DNA of 64,000 nt from Pedobacter cryoconitis (GCF_003259615.1 NZ_QLLR01000015.1:58277-122276), one strand, 5' to 3'. Shown: positions 25,567-34,897, counted from the first letter of the stretch. Made by a program: numbers and translations. The notes: a model not told the origin generated them from the sequence alone.

Positions 25567-27093
25567 ATGAAAAACAGAATTTCATTTCTATTGCTCCATG
25601 TATTCGTACTGACTTTATTCAGCTGCAACAATGAGCAAAAAACAACTATAAAGCATCAATTTTCCAGCGGCAGTATCAAAGCGCTGAATAAATACCTGAA
25701 TGAAGTGCGTATGGCTTATGCTATCCCTGGTTTATCTGTTGGAATTATACATCAGGATTCAGTTTTCAACCGGACTATTGGAATTGCAGATGAGCAACAG
25801 CATCAGCTTGATTCCTTACTCCCTTTTTCTGCCGGAAGTATTTCTGAACCACTGGTTGCTACAGCGATCATGAAGTTACTGGATTCAGGGCTGATTAAAC
25901 TGGATGATCCGGTACAGCAATATCTGCCGTATTTTAAGACTGCAGATAAGATAAATAAAAAGATAACTATCAGACACTTATTATCTCATACTTCAGGGAT
26001 ACAGCATTACCCACTATTATGGGATACACCGGATACTTCCGTTAAAGCTTTGGAAACTACAACCCGGAGTATTTCATCGCAGCAGTTAAAATTTCCGTTT
26101 CCGGGTAGCCGGGTGGTCCGATCTCCATATAATTATGATATTCTTGCCGATCTGATAGGAAAAGTAACCAGAAAACCATTTGAAGATTATATAGATCAGT
26201 ATGTTTTTAAAAAACTCGGAATGAAATCTTCAGGCTTTTTAAAACCAGCATTCACAGTACAACCTTTCAGCAGAAATAACTGGCTGACTTTTACTTCAAA
26301 ACCTGACCGTGTTTATCCTTATAACCGTGAAAATAGCGGCAGCAATGGTTTACATACAACTTCTGCAGATCTTTCTATCTGGATGGAAATGCTTTTAAAT
26401 AAAGGAAAAACAGAGCGGGGTGCCTTTGTCAACAGCGCGACTTTTGCTGATTTTTTCTCCGCAAGGTATATGACGGGCAAGCTATCAGGCATAACTCTGG
26501 GTTGGGAACTGAGTAAGGAAGATGGTCAGGAGATATTTACGAAAACAAGCAATATTACCAATTTCCAGAATCAGATTGTGCTGATTCCTGAACAAGAGAT
26601 TGGCATTACGTTTTTGAGCAATAGTTCAGCTCAGCCAATCAGTGCCGAACTGATCAGGAATATTACAAACTGGCTTAAAGGAGGACGTTTGCCTCTTGTA
26701 AAAACCCCTGTAAGCCTGGTTATGGGTAAAAAATTCCAGGAAAGCGGAAGCATTGATTCTGCAATCCATGTTTATCAGACCTTGAAAAAGACAAAAAACA
26801 TTCAATACGACCTGAGTATTACTGCATTAAATTCGTTTGGCAATATTTTATTCAAACATGTGGGTAATCCATCCGCTGCGCTGAAATTGTATGAGTTTTC
26901 TGCTTCAGTATTCCCCAGTTCGGCAGAACCTTATCTAAATATGGCAGACCTCTATATTAAAAGTAAGGCCTATACCAATGCGATTATTGCAATCCAAAAA
27001 TCAAAACCATTGATGAATCAAACTCAAATGGATGCTGCTTTTGGAATGGAACAATACATTAAGGAAAGGACCACCGATCAGGACCCTGGATAA
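25567..27093 (+). CDS. Serine-hydrolase-fold (beta-lactamase-like) lipoprotein with degenerate active site and TPR-like tail
   Basis: The 508-residue lipoprotein (lipobox LFSC, Cys20) has a class C beta-lactamase/DD-peptidase-like domain at about residues 35-375. Conserved framework pieces are present (YAIPGLSVGIIHQDS, LIKLDDPVQQYLP, ITIRHLLSHTSGI). The catalytic motifs are not: the SxxK Lys is Glu (S91-I-S-E94), the YxN region reads RSP (185-187), and no HxG is seen where expected (SNITNFQ). Residues from about 380 on form helical repeats like TPRs (GSIDSAIHVYQTL, NPSAALKLYEFS, KAYTNAIIAIQKS). I infer a non-catalytic binding protein at the cell envelope. It follows the Tyr-repeat ORF by 29 bp and precedes the lyase by 51 bp. 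Confidence 0.75.
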   Translation: MKNRISFLLLHVFVLTLFSCNNEQKTTIKHQFSSGSIKALNKYLNEVRMAYAIPGLSVGIIHQDSVFNRTIGIADEQQHQLDSLLPFSAGSISEPLVATAIMKLLDSGLIKLDDPVQQYLPYFKTADKINKKITIRHLLSHTSGIQHYPLLWDTPDTSVKALETTTRSISSQQLKFPFPGSRVVRSPYNYDILADLIGKVTRKPFEDYIDQYVFKKLGMKSSGFLKPAFTVQPFSRNNWLTFTSKPDRVYPYNRENSGSNGLHTTSADLSIWMEMLLNKGKTERGAFVNSATFADFFSARYMTGKLSGITLGWELSKEDGQEIFTKTSNITNFQNQIVLIPEQEIGITFLSNSSAQPISAELIRNITNWLKGGRLPLVKTPVSLVMGKKFQESGSIDSAIHVYQTLKKTKNIQYDLSITALNSFGNILFKHVGNPSAALKLYEFSASVFPSSAEPYLNMADLYIKSKAYTNAIIAIQKSKPLMNQTQMDAAFGMEQYIKERTTDQDPG

Positions 27094-27144
27094 GAAGTCC
27101 CTGTTAATCAGCTCAACAATCAATCAAAATATAAACCTAAAACT

Positions 27145-28032
27145 ATGAAAACCATTTTTAAACAATCAAATTTCCTCCTTGCCGCCCTTGGAATTACAAT
27201 AGCAATTGCAGGATGCAAGAAAGATGTACAGTCCAATGAAATTATTGATGAGGATGCAACAACTACAGCCAGAGCAGTTTATGCAAACCGGACAGTAAAT
27301 TTCACGCATAGCGACGGCGCTTACAGTAAGGCTACAGCAGCAGCTGATATGGGAGATATTCTTGGAAACTGGCAAGCTGGCAATGTTAACATTTCCAATA
27401 ACCAGGTGAGCGTCAGGATTCCAGCCAATTCTATTTCTTCGGTTCCTGCAAGTGCTGGCAGCGGAAATACAGTTCAGATAGATGTTCCGGATGGATCTGA
27501 ATACGAGTTAAGTTTTAAAATACGCTTTGATTCAAATTTCCAATGGAGCAGAGGTGGAAAAGCCGGATTTGGATTCCTGATTGGCGATGGCTTTACGGGT
27601 TGTAATAAAGCGGATAGCGGAACAGGGGGAAGTGCAAGGATTATGTGGTACAATCCATCGAATCAAAAGGATAATAGCGGTACGGATAAACCTTATTTCA
27701 GACCTTACGTATATTATAAAGATATGCCTGAGGATTGTGGAAATAATTTTGGAAAACAGAGTAAACAACTGGCAAAAAATACCTGGTACACTGTCAAAAT
27801 CAAAATAAAGAGCAATACAGGCGCTAATTTTGACGGACAAATTTCTTATTCCGTTGATGGAGTGGATTTATTAACGAAAAATGATATTCGCTGGACTACT
27901 GATACTTCTAAGCGCTTAATCAAAGTAATCACATTTCATACTTTCAGGGGCGGAAGCCAGGATTACTGGGCTTCAACTTCAGATGGTTTGATCTATTATG
28001 ATGATTTGACCTGGAATAGAATAGCAAGTTAA
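27145..28032 (+). CDS. PL14-like polysaccharide lyase lipoprotein
   Basis: The 295-residue protein has a lipoprotein signal (lipobox AIAGC, Cys23). The mature domain is a beta-jelly-roll. YELSFKIRFDSNFQWSRGGKAGFG (about residues 112-135), GTGGSARIMWYN near 168 and YFRPYVYYKDMP near 187 follow the layout of the polysaccharide lyase family 14 / concanavalin-like lyase fold, where the GGK...G and ...aRlMW...Y.Y strands line the active groove. Members act on alginate or glucuronans; the substrate here is not known. It follows the serine-hydrolase-fold gene and has its own terminator. A role in remodelling the surface polysaccharide or in nutrition are both possible. Confidence 0.65.
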   Translation: MKTIFKQSNFLLAALGITIAIAGCKKDVQSNEIIDEDATTTARAVYANRTVNFTHSDGAYSKATAAADMGDILGNWQAGNVNISNNQVSVRIPANSISSVPASAGSGNTVQIDVPDGSEYELSFKIRFDSNFQWSRGGKAGFGFLIGDGFTGCNKADSGTGGSARIMWYNPSNQKDNSGTDKPYFRPYVYYKDMPEDCGNNFGKQSKQLAKNTWYTVKIKIKSNTGANFDGQISYSVDGVDLLTKNDIRWTTDTSKRLIKVITFHTFRGGSQDYWASTSDGLIYYDDLTWNRIAS

Positions 28033-28038
28033 AATGAG

Positions 28039-28063
28039 GGGCTGTAAAGTTGAGTTACAGCCC
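28039..28063 (+). terminator. Terminator after the PL14-like gene
   Basis: GGGCTGTAA and TTACAGCCC form a perfect 9-bp stem with a 7-nt loop, followed by TTTATAATTTTTA. Confidence 0.75.
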
Positions 28064-28131
28064 TTTATAATTTTTAAGCCCCTTAAAGACTCTCTGCAGC
28101 ACTTTAATTCTTTGCAGCTTCTTAAAATTCT

Positions 28132-28893
28132 TTATTGACCAGATGCCCAAAGGATTGCATTACCAAACATGGTTTTAAATTCATTGGATTTTAACAGGTT
28201 AGCATGATGCCCGATCAGGAAATAGACATTCCTGGCTTTCATTTTTTCATTACTCCAGATTACCGGATGATCTCCCATTTTGATGGCAGAAGCGGGTTGA
28301 TAACTTGATTCATCCACATTGGCAAGTACTTTAACCTGGGCTCTCGGGTTTTTATCAAAAGTATACCATTCGTCATCAGGAATGATAAACGAGGCTGGCA
28401 ATCCTTTCATTACAGGATGATCTTTAGCTTCTACATAAACCTTTCCCGAAGCAAGTCCGGCGATATAACTTTTGAAACGTATACCGCCCATAAAGCCCGA
28501 AAACCAATCCCACATCGGGTAGCCATCAAATTCCCCAAGCAAAGTTGCATGATGAAAACCTACCCAGCCTCCACGCCCCTGTTCAATATATTTCTCAAAA
28601 GCAGACTTAGCCTGATCTGTCCAGGTATAAGGCGGATAATTCAATTGAATAAACAATTTATACTTTGAGAGGTAAGCTGCATCAATAGCTTTTGTATCAT
28701 TGATTACCGTGATTTCAAAGTTATTCTTTGCTGCAAAACTTTGAAGCCAGTCTAGTGCAGCAACGACAAATCCTTCATGCAGACCTCCCCTTTCGGTCAA
28801 TACCAATGCTTTAAAGGCCGGTTCTTTAGCAAAAGCTCCAGCAGAAAAGGTCATGAATACCATGATTACACTTACCAGTTTAAAATATCTCAT
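28132..28893 (-). CDS. Secreted ThuA-like protein
   Basis: The protein has about 253 residues. I start at ATG 28893 (MRYFKLVSVIMVFMTF), which gives a clean signal peptide; the longer frame to 29040 runs into the 3' end of the GH9 gene and has no signal. The mature part is a ThuA-type class I glutamine-amidotransferase-like fold: LVLTERGGLHEGFV, LFIQLNYPPYTW, GRGGWVGFHHATLLGEFDGYPMWDWF and a late DHPVIWSNEKMKARNVYFLIGHH. ThuA proteins are linked to sugar catabolism (trehalose utilisation, keto-sugars). It lies 26 bp downstream of the GH9 cellulase gene, so the pair is probably one carbohydrate-degradation operon. Confidence 0.82.
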   Translation of the reverse strand: MRYFKLVSVIMVFMTFSAGAFAKEPAFKALVLTERGGLHEGFVVAALDWLQSFAAKNNFEITVINDTKAIDAAYLSKYKLFIQLNYPPYTWTDQAKSAFEKYIEQGRGGWVGFHHATLLGEFDGYPMWDWFSGFMGGIRFKSYIAGLASGKVYVEAKDHPVMKGLPASFIIPDDEWYTFDKNPRAQVKVLANVDESSYQPASAIKMGDHPVIWSNEKMKARNVYFLIGHHANLLKSNEFKTMFGNAILWASGQ

Positions 28894-28919
28894 TTTCTTT
28901 ATGTTATATTGATTAATCA

Positions 28920-30893
28920 TTACTGTTTTGAATTCACTGATGCTTTTGAATTCGATGATACCTTTGGATTCACCGACATAGCCGTAACTGCTTGTAAAAA
29001 CCAGCTGGTATGTGGAATCCATTGTTCGCTCCAACGCCACTCATTTCCATGATCTTCTACTTTAAAATCAATGCCAGAACCGTCTCCTTTTCCGTCTTTT
29101 CCTGTGATGCCATTAGAAATCCCGCCCTTGCCTGAGCCATGACCATACATAGAACGCATATAAGGCACATTATTTTTTCCGTAGCCATATAGCATACACA
29201 TGTTATATGGGTTATTCCCTAAAATCCAGGACACCAGGTTACTGGCATAAACTGCAAGTTCCCGCTTAACCCCAAATTCTCTTTTTTCCGGATAAACCAA
29301 TCGGCCGCCAATCAGTGCTGCTGCCGCTAATGAGCCTAAACGCGCATCTTCTCCCTGCCACCACCAGCCGCTTTCGTTTTCATGCGGTATAAAAAACCCT
29401 TCTTTAATTTTTCCCCGGTAAAGGAAATGCTGCCGGGCATAACCAAAAGGATTAATGACATGATGCGTTACTTTCAAGTTGTAGTCTAATGAAGTTTTAA
29501 TTACCTGCAAAGCCATTTTACGTTGCACCTCGTCTTTTTCAATATCCAGATACCTGGCCAGTGCTATCACAGGCAAACCTGCGTCAGCTGCATGCCAAAA
29601 AGGTCTGCCTGCGTCGTTTGCTATAAAATAACCTTCAGGAGACAACCTGTTTTTCAAATTCAAAGCCCTTTTGCGGGCCTGCTCACGGTATTCAGCTTTT
29701 CCGGTAGCAATCCATAGCTCTGAAGCGGCCATTAATGCGCAATAGTCATCAATAATATTATCTTTTCCATCATCAGCATATACTGTGCTGAATTTCTGCA
29801 GATGCGCAAAGGCACGTTCTGCTGCTGCAAGGTATTGTGCAGAAGAAAATACCCCATTTTTATTCCATCTTGAAATCCGCGCCAAAGCTGCGATGGCCAT
29901 ACCACCACCTTCCCGGTAAGCACATTGATAATCACTGGTCGTTTTACTGTCCGCTAATAAGCCAACCACCCTTCTTGCATTCGGATCTTTATCAAAATAA
30001 CTAAAGACAGTCATATAAAAATATCCTTCGGGTGATAAAGACCGCATGATATAATCTGCGCCATAAAGGGCTTCGTCCTGAAGCTTATCTTTGATTTTCA
30101 CTTCATCCAGTAATTCCGGAACTTGTTCGACAGTATTAATCATCGACCAGTCTACTATAGGAATCTGTTGCGGCAGCATATAATTTGTATAAGCCAGGTG
30201 TGAAAAGTATTTACTAATATCACCGGAAGCATCACACCATCCTCCCCGAAGATCCACAGTCTGCTCACTTCCAAAAAGTCTGACCTGTTTATCGGCAGCC
30301 AATTCTTCTTCAGAGTTAGCACGCTGATGGTTAAAGAAGTTCACCATGGCCGGAATCCCTATTTTACCGATAGCTTTATCCTCAATTTTAAAATCATAAG
30401 ATTGATACTTTTTGCCTTGAACGGTCAGCTGTATTTTATATATTCCGGGTTGATGAAAAGCAGTAAAGCCGGCAGGACTATACCAGTTCTCCAAATCCCA
30501 ATCTGTTACTTGTTGTGCTTTCCCAAGCTTACCGGAGAAAACTGATTTCAAGGTAACCGCATCCAGGATCTCAAACTTCAAAATCCCCGGTAAAGGCCGA
30601 CGGTGTTTGATCATTGCCGATTTAGGCCCATCAAGGTTATAAGCGACCTGATTTGAAAGAATGATGACCTCGCGGTTTAAAGAATCATTCAGATGATCTG
30701 CTTTGAAAACGCTGGCTACCGATGGAGCCGCCAGGTTGAAAGGTTTGAAAGTATTACTAAGATTAACAGTGCGAGCAGTGTTAGCGCCTATCATTGCGGC
30801 AGAAGAGCCGTAATGTGTACCCAATAACAAACCAAATAAAGTTAACAGGATCAGTTTTTGAGGATTTAGTGTATTGGAGAAACGTTTTACCAT
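28920..30893 (-). CDS. Glycoside hydrolase family 9 (endoglucanase-like) secreted enzyme
   Basis: The 657-residue protein has an N-terminal signal segment (about residues 12-33). An Ig-like CelD_N domain follows (ILSNQVAYNLDGPKSAMIKH near 78, then HQPGIYKIQL), and then the (alpha/alpha)6 GH9 barrel. GGWCDASGDISKYFS (near residue 217) carries the catalytic-base Asp residues, and the C-terminal NEWRWSEQWIPHTSWFL segment (near 622) supplies the general-acid Glu. GH9 enzymes cleave beta-1,4-glucans and related beta-glucans. The gene leads a two-gene operon with the ThuA-like protein. It is probably exported to the periplasm or the surface. Confidence 0.85.
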   Translation of the reverse strand: MVKRFSNTLNPQKLILLTLFGLLLGTHYGSSAAMIGANTARTVNLSNTFKPFNLAAPSVASVFKADHLNDSLNREVIILSNQVAYNLDGPKSAMIKHRRPLPGILKFEILDAVTLKSVFSGKLGKAQQVTDWDLENWYSPAGFTAFHQPGIYKIQLTVQGKKYQSYDFKIEDKAIGKIGIPAMVNFFNHQRANSEEELAADKQVRLFGSEQTVDLRGGWCDASGDISKYFSHLAYTNYMLPQQIPIVDWSMINTVEQVPELLDEVKIKDKLQDEALYGADYIMRSLSPEGYFYMTVFSYFDKDPNARRVVGLLADSKTTSDYQCAYREGGGMAIAALARISRWNKNGVFSSAQYLAAAERAFAHLQKFSTVYADDGKDNIIDDYCALMAASELWIATGKAEYREQARKRALNLKNRLSPEGYFIANDAGRPFWHAADAGLPVIALARYLDIEKDEVQRKMALQVIKTSLDYNLKVTHHVINPFGYARQHFLYRGKIKEGFFIPHENESGWWWQGEDARLGSLAAAALIGGRLVYPEKREFGVKRELAVYASNLVSWILGNNPYNMCMLYGYGKNNVPYMRSMYGHGSGKGGISNGITGKDGKGDGSGIDFKVEDHGNEWRWSEQWIPHTSWFLQAVTAMSVNPKVSSNSKASVNSKQ

Positions 30894-30941
30894 TTTATAA
30901 TTGAATAACTTATTATGAATTACACCAAATTAATTATCATT

Positions 30942-32555
30942 TTAAAAAAGATTACCTGTAGTGCTTAATTCTTCCAGATCCAGTCGTTTTTCTTCTTCTC
31001 TGATAATATCATCATCGTAGTTCCTGTCATTTTTCAAAAGATGTAATTCATCACGCTGAATGTGAATCAGATCCAGCATAATTTCGCGGTAGACTTTCAA
31101 TTCTTGTTTATCAATTTTACCCGCTCTGAAGGCTTCAAGGTTGTTCCTTTTACCAGTTAACGAGTTCTCCAGTTCAGCCTTAAAACTAGCCATCAATTCG
31201 TTATGGATACATTGAAACTGATAGTTTTTTTGTAACCTGCCCAGTGACTTATCAATTAACCGCAGCTTGATTTGCGCACTTTGTTCCTGCTCTGGTATTT
31301 TATAAGTATTCACAGGTATTTTTAATATTTTGATTACATAAGGTAAAGACAGTCCTTGGATAACCAGAGTGACCAGGATCACAACAAAAGTGATAAACAG
31401 GATTAAGTTTCGCAGGGGAAATGGTGTATGGCTGTTTAACATCAGCGGTATAGAAAGTGCCGCCGCCAGGGAAACCACACCGCGCATTCCGGCCCAGACT
31501 ATAACAACCGAAGAATGCCAGGTCATGCCCTGATAACGGACTCTCGTTTTCTTATTCACTAAACTGGTGAGCCTGCTCGTAGAAAACAGCCAGAAAAATC
31601 TGACCAGTAGAGCCAGGATACTGATCCCGACCCCATAAGTTATCGCCGTTTTCAAAGGATATTCTGAGCCTAAACCTGCAACAATATCCGGTAAGGCCAA
31701 ACCAATTAAAATAAATACCACTCCATTCATCATAAATGTGATGGCTGACCAAACAGAGTTGACTTTAACTCTGGAATTTGGCGTTAGAATCACATGCGAC
31801 TGACTACATAAAAATAATCCTCCGGAGACAACCGCCATGACACCGGAAACCTTGAAATGTTCCGCCACGATATACATGAAATATGGGGTAAGCAACGTTA
31901 AAGCAGTATCAATATTTTCATTTGTGGGCAGCCAGCGGTGAAGTGCATAAAATACACAGCCTATCGCAAGGCCGGTTAAAATTCCAAAGCCAGCAACAAA
32001 AACAAAGTTTATGGCAGCATCCTGAAACACAAAATTTCCGGTAACCACTGCCGCAAGAGCGAATTTGAAGACGATTAAACTGGATGCGTCATTAACCAGG
32101 CTCTCCCCTTCTAATAAGGAATTGATAGTTTTAGGAATTTTGATACCTTTTAGAACTGAAGATGCGGCAATTGCATCGGGCGGTGAAATAATCCCTCCCA
32201 GTAAAAACCCAAGTGCTAAAGTGAAACCGGGGATGAAAGCAACCGAAGCATAGGCTACGGCTACCGAAGTGATCAGTACCAGACCTACTGCCAGTAAAAA
32301 GATAGCACCCCTGTATTCCCGAAAGTCTTTCCAGGAAGTAGTCCAGGCAGCTTCGTATAATAATGGAGGCAAAAAAAGTAAAAAGATAATATCCGGATCA
32401 ACAGTAAGATGTGGTATCCCAGGAATAAATCCTATAATTAAACCCGCTAAGACTAAAAATATAGGATAAGAGATTTTCAATTTATGTCCAACCATCACCA
32501 GAATGGTTACACCTAAAAGCAAAACAAGGATTAAAATAAGGTTTTCATGAAGCAT
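30942..32555 (-). CDS. CPA1-family Na+/H+ antiporter
   Basis: The 537-residue protein has about twelve membrane helices and a cytoplasmic tail from about residue 410. The CPA1/NhaP signature LEGESLVNDASSLIVFKFAL (near residue 145) contains the ion-binding Asn-Asp pair, preceded by ISPPDAIAASSVLK with its conserved Asp, and WAGMRGVVSLAAALSIP is near residue 352. It exchanges Na+ or K+ for H+ at the inner membrane. The hydrophilic tail is rich in Lys/Glu with heptad-like spacing and may be regulatory. It stands 48 bp upstream of the GH9 gene on the same strand but has no functional link to it. Confidence 0.92.
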   Translation of the reverse strand: MLHENLILILVLLLGVTILVMVGHKLKISYPIFLVLAGLIIGFIPGIPHLTVDPDIIFLLFLPPLLYEAAWTTSWKDFREYRGAIFLLAVGLVLITSVAVAYASVAFIPGFTLALGFLLGGIISPPDAIAASSVLKGIKIPKTINSLLEGESLVNDASSLIVFKFALAAVVTGNFVFQDAAINFVFVAGFGILTGLAIGCVFYALHRWLPTNENIDTALTLLTPYFMYIVAEHFKVSGVMAVVSGGLFLCSQSHVILTPNSRVKVNSVWSAITFMMNGVVFILIGLALPDIVAGLGSEYPLKTAITYGVGISILALLVRFFWLFSTSRLTSLVNKKTRVRYQGMTWHSSVVIVWAGMRGVVSLAAALSIPLMLNSHTPFPLRNLILFITFVVILVTLVIQGLSLPYVIKILKIPVNTYKIPEQEQSAQIKLRLIDKSLGRLQKNYQFQCIHNELMASFKAELENSLTGKRNNLEAFRAGKIDKQELKVYREIMLDLIHIQRDELHLLKNDRNYDDDIIREEEKRLDLEELSTTGNLF

Positions 32556-32634
32556 CGTATCTCAGATTATATCTAAATATATATTATTCTGAAATAATCT
32601 TTATCAAAAAACGCGAGTTATCAGGGGTTTAAGT

Positions 32635-33324
32635 TTATATTCCATTAGTATCAGTTGTCAGTAGCTCACTCATATAATCAAAAAACGGGCGCATATTTTT
32701 GAAGGTCTGTCCGGCCTTTTGTAAAAAGTCATCTTTTAATACCTCTTCGTCCGAAAATCTGCGGATCAGCAAAAATTGTTTATACCGTAAAAGATCAATA
32801 GCTTCATCATTGGCATCAAAACCTTTAGGTGTAGTTTTGAGTTGTTCACCTTTTAAAGTTTCAAATGCGGAGATAAATGAGGCGCTGTTTAATATTTTTC
32901 TGAGCGGAGCGGCATCAAAAGAAATCTCTTGTCTGATGCGTTTCAGATCGTCAGGAGACGGCCCGAAGAAACCACCTGCCAGATAGCTGTTCCCTGATTC
33001 AAGATGGAAATGATACCCCCCTCTGCGCAATTTGCCAGCACGTCTGAAACTACCGCTCCAATGGGTTTTATAAGGGATCTTATCTTTTGAGAAACGCGTA
33101 TCTCTGTAAATACGATACAGACTCTTTTTTCCTGAAGGAGTTTCAATCACATCATGGGTATTCATTTCTTGTAATAACGCATCGGCAAAGTTTTCTATCT
33201 GTACCTGCTCTTTTTGAAATTCATCTTTATGTGCATTGAACCATTCTCTATCATTGTTATCTTTTAATTTAGCTAAGAAATCAAAGTTAGATGGATGAAG
33301 TTGTGCTAAAGGAAGTTTTTGCAT
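32635..33324 (-). CDS. DUF2461 (TIGR02453) family protein
   Basis: The protein has about 229 residues and belongs to the DUF2461 family: FLAKLKDNNDREWFNAHKDEF (start region), YRIYRDTRFSKDKIPYKTHW near residue 70, and GGYHFHLE..SYLAGGFFGPSPDDLKRIRQEI near 93-130. Function is unknown. The open frame reaches 33360, but I prefer the ATG at 33324 (MQKLPLAQ). The family starts there, and a TATATTTG promoter box at 33358-33365 would put the transcription start inside the longer frame. Confidence 0.85.
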   Translation of the reverse strand: MQKLPLAQLHPSNFDFLAKLKDNNDREWFNAHKDEFQKEQVQIENFADALLQEMNTHDVIETPSGKKSLYRIYRDTRFSKDKIPYKTHWSGSFRRAGKLRRGGYHFHLESGNSYLAGGFFGPSPDDLKRIRQEISFDAAPLRKILNSASFISAFETLKGEQLKTTPKGFDANDEAIDLLRYKQFLLIRRFSDEEVLKDDFLQKAGQTFKNMRPFFDYMSELLTTDTNGI

Positions 33325-33357
33325 AATATATGGAGGCGGGTAAAAGTTGCCTGCACA

Positions 33358-33365
33358 CAAATATA
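33358..33365 (-). promoter_or_regulatory. Candidate -7 box for the DUF2461 gene
   Basis: TATATTTG on the minus strand matches TAnnTTTG about 34 bp before the preferred ATG at 33324. It argues against the longer frame starting at 33360. Confidence 0.4.
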
Positions 33366-33421
33366 AGTGGAGTCAGAAATTAAATCTCCACAGTTAAGTA
33401 AATTTAAAATTCACAAGCTGT

Positions 33422-33429
33422 TAGATTTG
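33422..33429 (+). promoter_or_regulatory. Candidate -7 box for the cupin gene
   Basis: TAGATTTG matches TAnnTTTG, 53 bp upstream of the cupin ATG. No clear -33 element. Confidence 0.35.
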
Positions 33430-33482
33430 CCGAAAGATGCCTATGTTTAATTGATTAAAAAACACAATAACAAAAATATACT

Positions 33483-33818
33483 ATGAGCAATCCTGTCTTT
33501 CATCAATTTTCGGATATAGAAACTAAAGAGTTATCACCGGGTTATTTATCAAAAATAATTCATACTGATAATAATACTATCAATTTTCTGGAGGTAAAAG
33601 CAGGAAGTGTATCTGCGCTGCACCAGCATATCAATCATCAATGTGTATTTGTGATAGCCGGTCAATTTGAATTAACTGTTGATGGTGTTTCAAAAGTACT
33701 GGATACTGGCACATTCGCTATTATTCCACCGAACATTATTCACGGAGGAAAAGCGATTACCGATTGTAAACTGATAGATATATTTGACCCTGTCAGGGAA
33801 GATTTTAAATTATTGTAA
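33483..33818 (+). CDS. Small single-domain cupin protein
   Basis: The 111-residue protein is one cupin beta-barrel: VKAGSVSALHQHINHQCVFVIAGQFEL (about residues 38-64) holds the metal-binding His residues and Glu-equivalent position of cupin motif 1, and IIPPNIIHGGKA (about 80-91) the His of motif 2. Such proteins bind a metal and a small ligand; the substrate is unknown. It is a single gene, divergent from DUF2461 and convergent with the next secreted protein. Confidence 0.85.
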   Translation: MSNPVFHQFSDIETKELSPGYLSKIIHTDNNTINFLEVKAGSVSALHQHINHQCVFVIAGQFELTVDGVSKVLDTGTFAIIPPNIIHGGKAITDCKLIDIFDPVREDFKLL

Positions 33819-33888
33819 CCCAATCCGGTTACAATAATTCATGAGGGGAAGAAAATTGAAATAGACCAGGCAGTAAGCTCAATAAAAT

Positions 33889-34254
33889 TTAATAGCGAAT
33901 GTCAAAGCTTCCCTTTGCCTGTTTGGCTGCGAAAGTAAACTTATACTTTTCACCTTTGGAATTTTCAATTTTAAACTCATTAGTTTCTGAACCCGTCAGC
34001 TCTTTTTCAAAGATGACTTTTGAACCGGATTTTATGGTAAGGTGCAGGGTTCCTTTTGTGAGCGTGGTTGAATACTTAAAGTTAAATGGCTCTTTGTTAG
34101 TCAGCAGCTTAATCTTGAAATCCTGTTTACCAGTGAACTCATCAAAGGTGGCATAACAATGACCAGGCGTATCGCTGCCTTTCCAGTTTCTCGTATAACT
34201 TGGTAATTGGAATAAGGTGGTAAAAAAAATAAGAAGAATTTTAAAGTTCATCAT
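33889..34254 (-). CDS. Small secreted protein of unknown function
   Basis: The 121-residue protein has a Sec signal peptide (about residues 1-21). The mature part, about 100 residues, is predicted all-beta with many Lys and Thr residues (FNFKYSTTLTKGTLHLTIKSG, then TNEFKIENSKGEKYKFTFAAKQAKGSFDIRY). No family is recognised. The repeated short strands and ligand-free composition resemble small lipocalin- or immunoglobulin-like envelope proteins, but that is a guess. Confidence 0.6.
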   Translation of the reverse strand: MMNFKILLIFFTTLFQLPSYTRNWKGSDTPGHCYATFDEFTGKQDFKIKLLTNKEPFNFKYSTTLTKGTLHLTIKSGSKVIFEKELTGSETNEFKIENSKGEKYKFTFAAKQAKGSFDIRY

Positions 34255-34341
34255 GAGATTTGGTTTTATAAATAAACATACAGAATAATTATGCCAATCA
34301 AAAACAAGACAATAAAACCCTAAATAACAACACTTTACAAA

Positions 34342-34373
34342 ACATCAGCTGTTCAGTATTGAACAGCTGATGT
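34342..34373 (-). terminator. Terminator after the TPR pseudogene
   Basis: A perfect 14-bp inverted repeat (ACATCAGCTGTTCA and its complement) with a 4-nt loop, followed on the minus strand by TTTTG. It lies 18 bp past the TPR frame. Confidence 0.75.
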
Positions 34374-34391
34374 ACATAAACGTACATTGAA

Positions 34392-34786
34392 TTAATGTGC
34401 CTGCGGATCAAAATAAGCCATCACAGTCCATTCATCTGCCTCAAAACCTTCCGCTTTTTTAAAATAGTTTTGAGCATCTGCACTGGTCTTCGCCGAAATA
34501 TTCAATAGTGCAATACCTATATTTAAATATAAATTGCGATCAGCCGACCCAATCGATTCAGCCTTTTTAAAAAACACCATAGCCTCTTCGTAATCTCCCT
34601 GATCACAGCGCAAAGCACCGATGTTTGTGAGTACCAGCGTATTTTCAGGAAATTCAGAGACTAAACCTGTTAAAATATGCTCTGCCTCTTCCACTGAACC
34701 TTTTCATTTGGCCAGCCCCAAAGGCCTGCGTTCAATTTCTTGATCAGCATTAATTTTTCAACCAGAAAGTCAGTATTGTTTTCCAT
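34392..34786 (-). pseudogene. Frameshifted TPR protein
   Basis: A TPR-type reading frame (EEAEHILTGLVSEFPENTL, NIGALRCDQGDYEEAMVFFKKAES, DAQNYFKKAEGFEADEW) is open from 34694 to 34392 but begins only with a GTG inside the first helix. The missing N-terminus is present one frame away: ATG at 34786 gives MENNTDFLVEKLMLIKKLN...GLWGWPNEK. The two frames join at a run of four A on the minus strand (34701-34704), where one extra A would give NEKGSVEEAE and a continuous protein of about 131 residues. This is either a real one-base deletion or a sequencing error in a homopolymer. Confidence 0.65.
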
Positions 34787-34803
34787 CAACAGCTTTGGTA
34801 TAA

Positions 34804-34834
34804 AATCCGGTTGCAGAAAAACCACAACCGGATT
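34804..34834 (-). terminator. Terminator of the NRPS operon
   Basis: AATCCGGTTG and CAACCGGATT form a perfect 10-bp stem with an 11-nt loop, followed by TTTTAT on the minus strand. It lies 64 bp past the stop of the second NRPS. Confidence 0.75.
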
Positions 34835-34897
34835 ATTGCAAGATAACAGTTCCTTTGATTCCAGCCAAAAAGACTGTTATATACTGAAAACAGGCCG

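Noticed and set aside
28894..29040. Longer N-terminus for the ThuA-like protein
   Set aside because: It would run into the GH9 gene and bury the signal peptide; ATG at 28893 is better.
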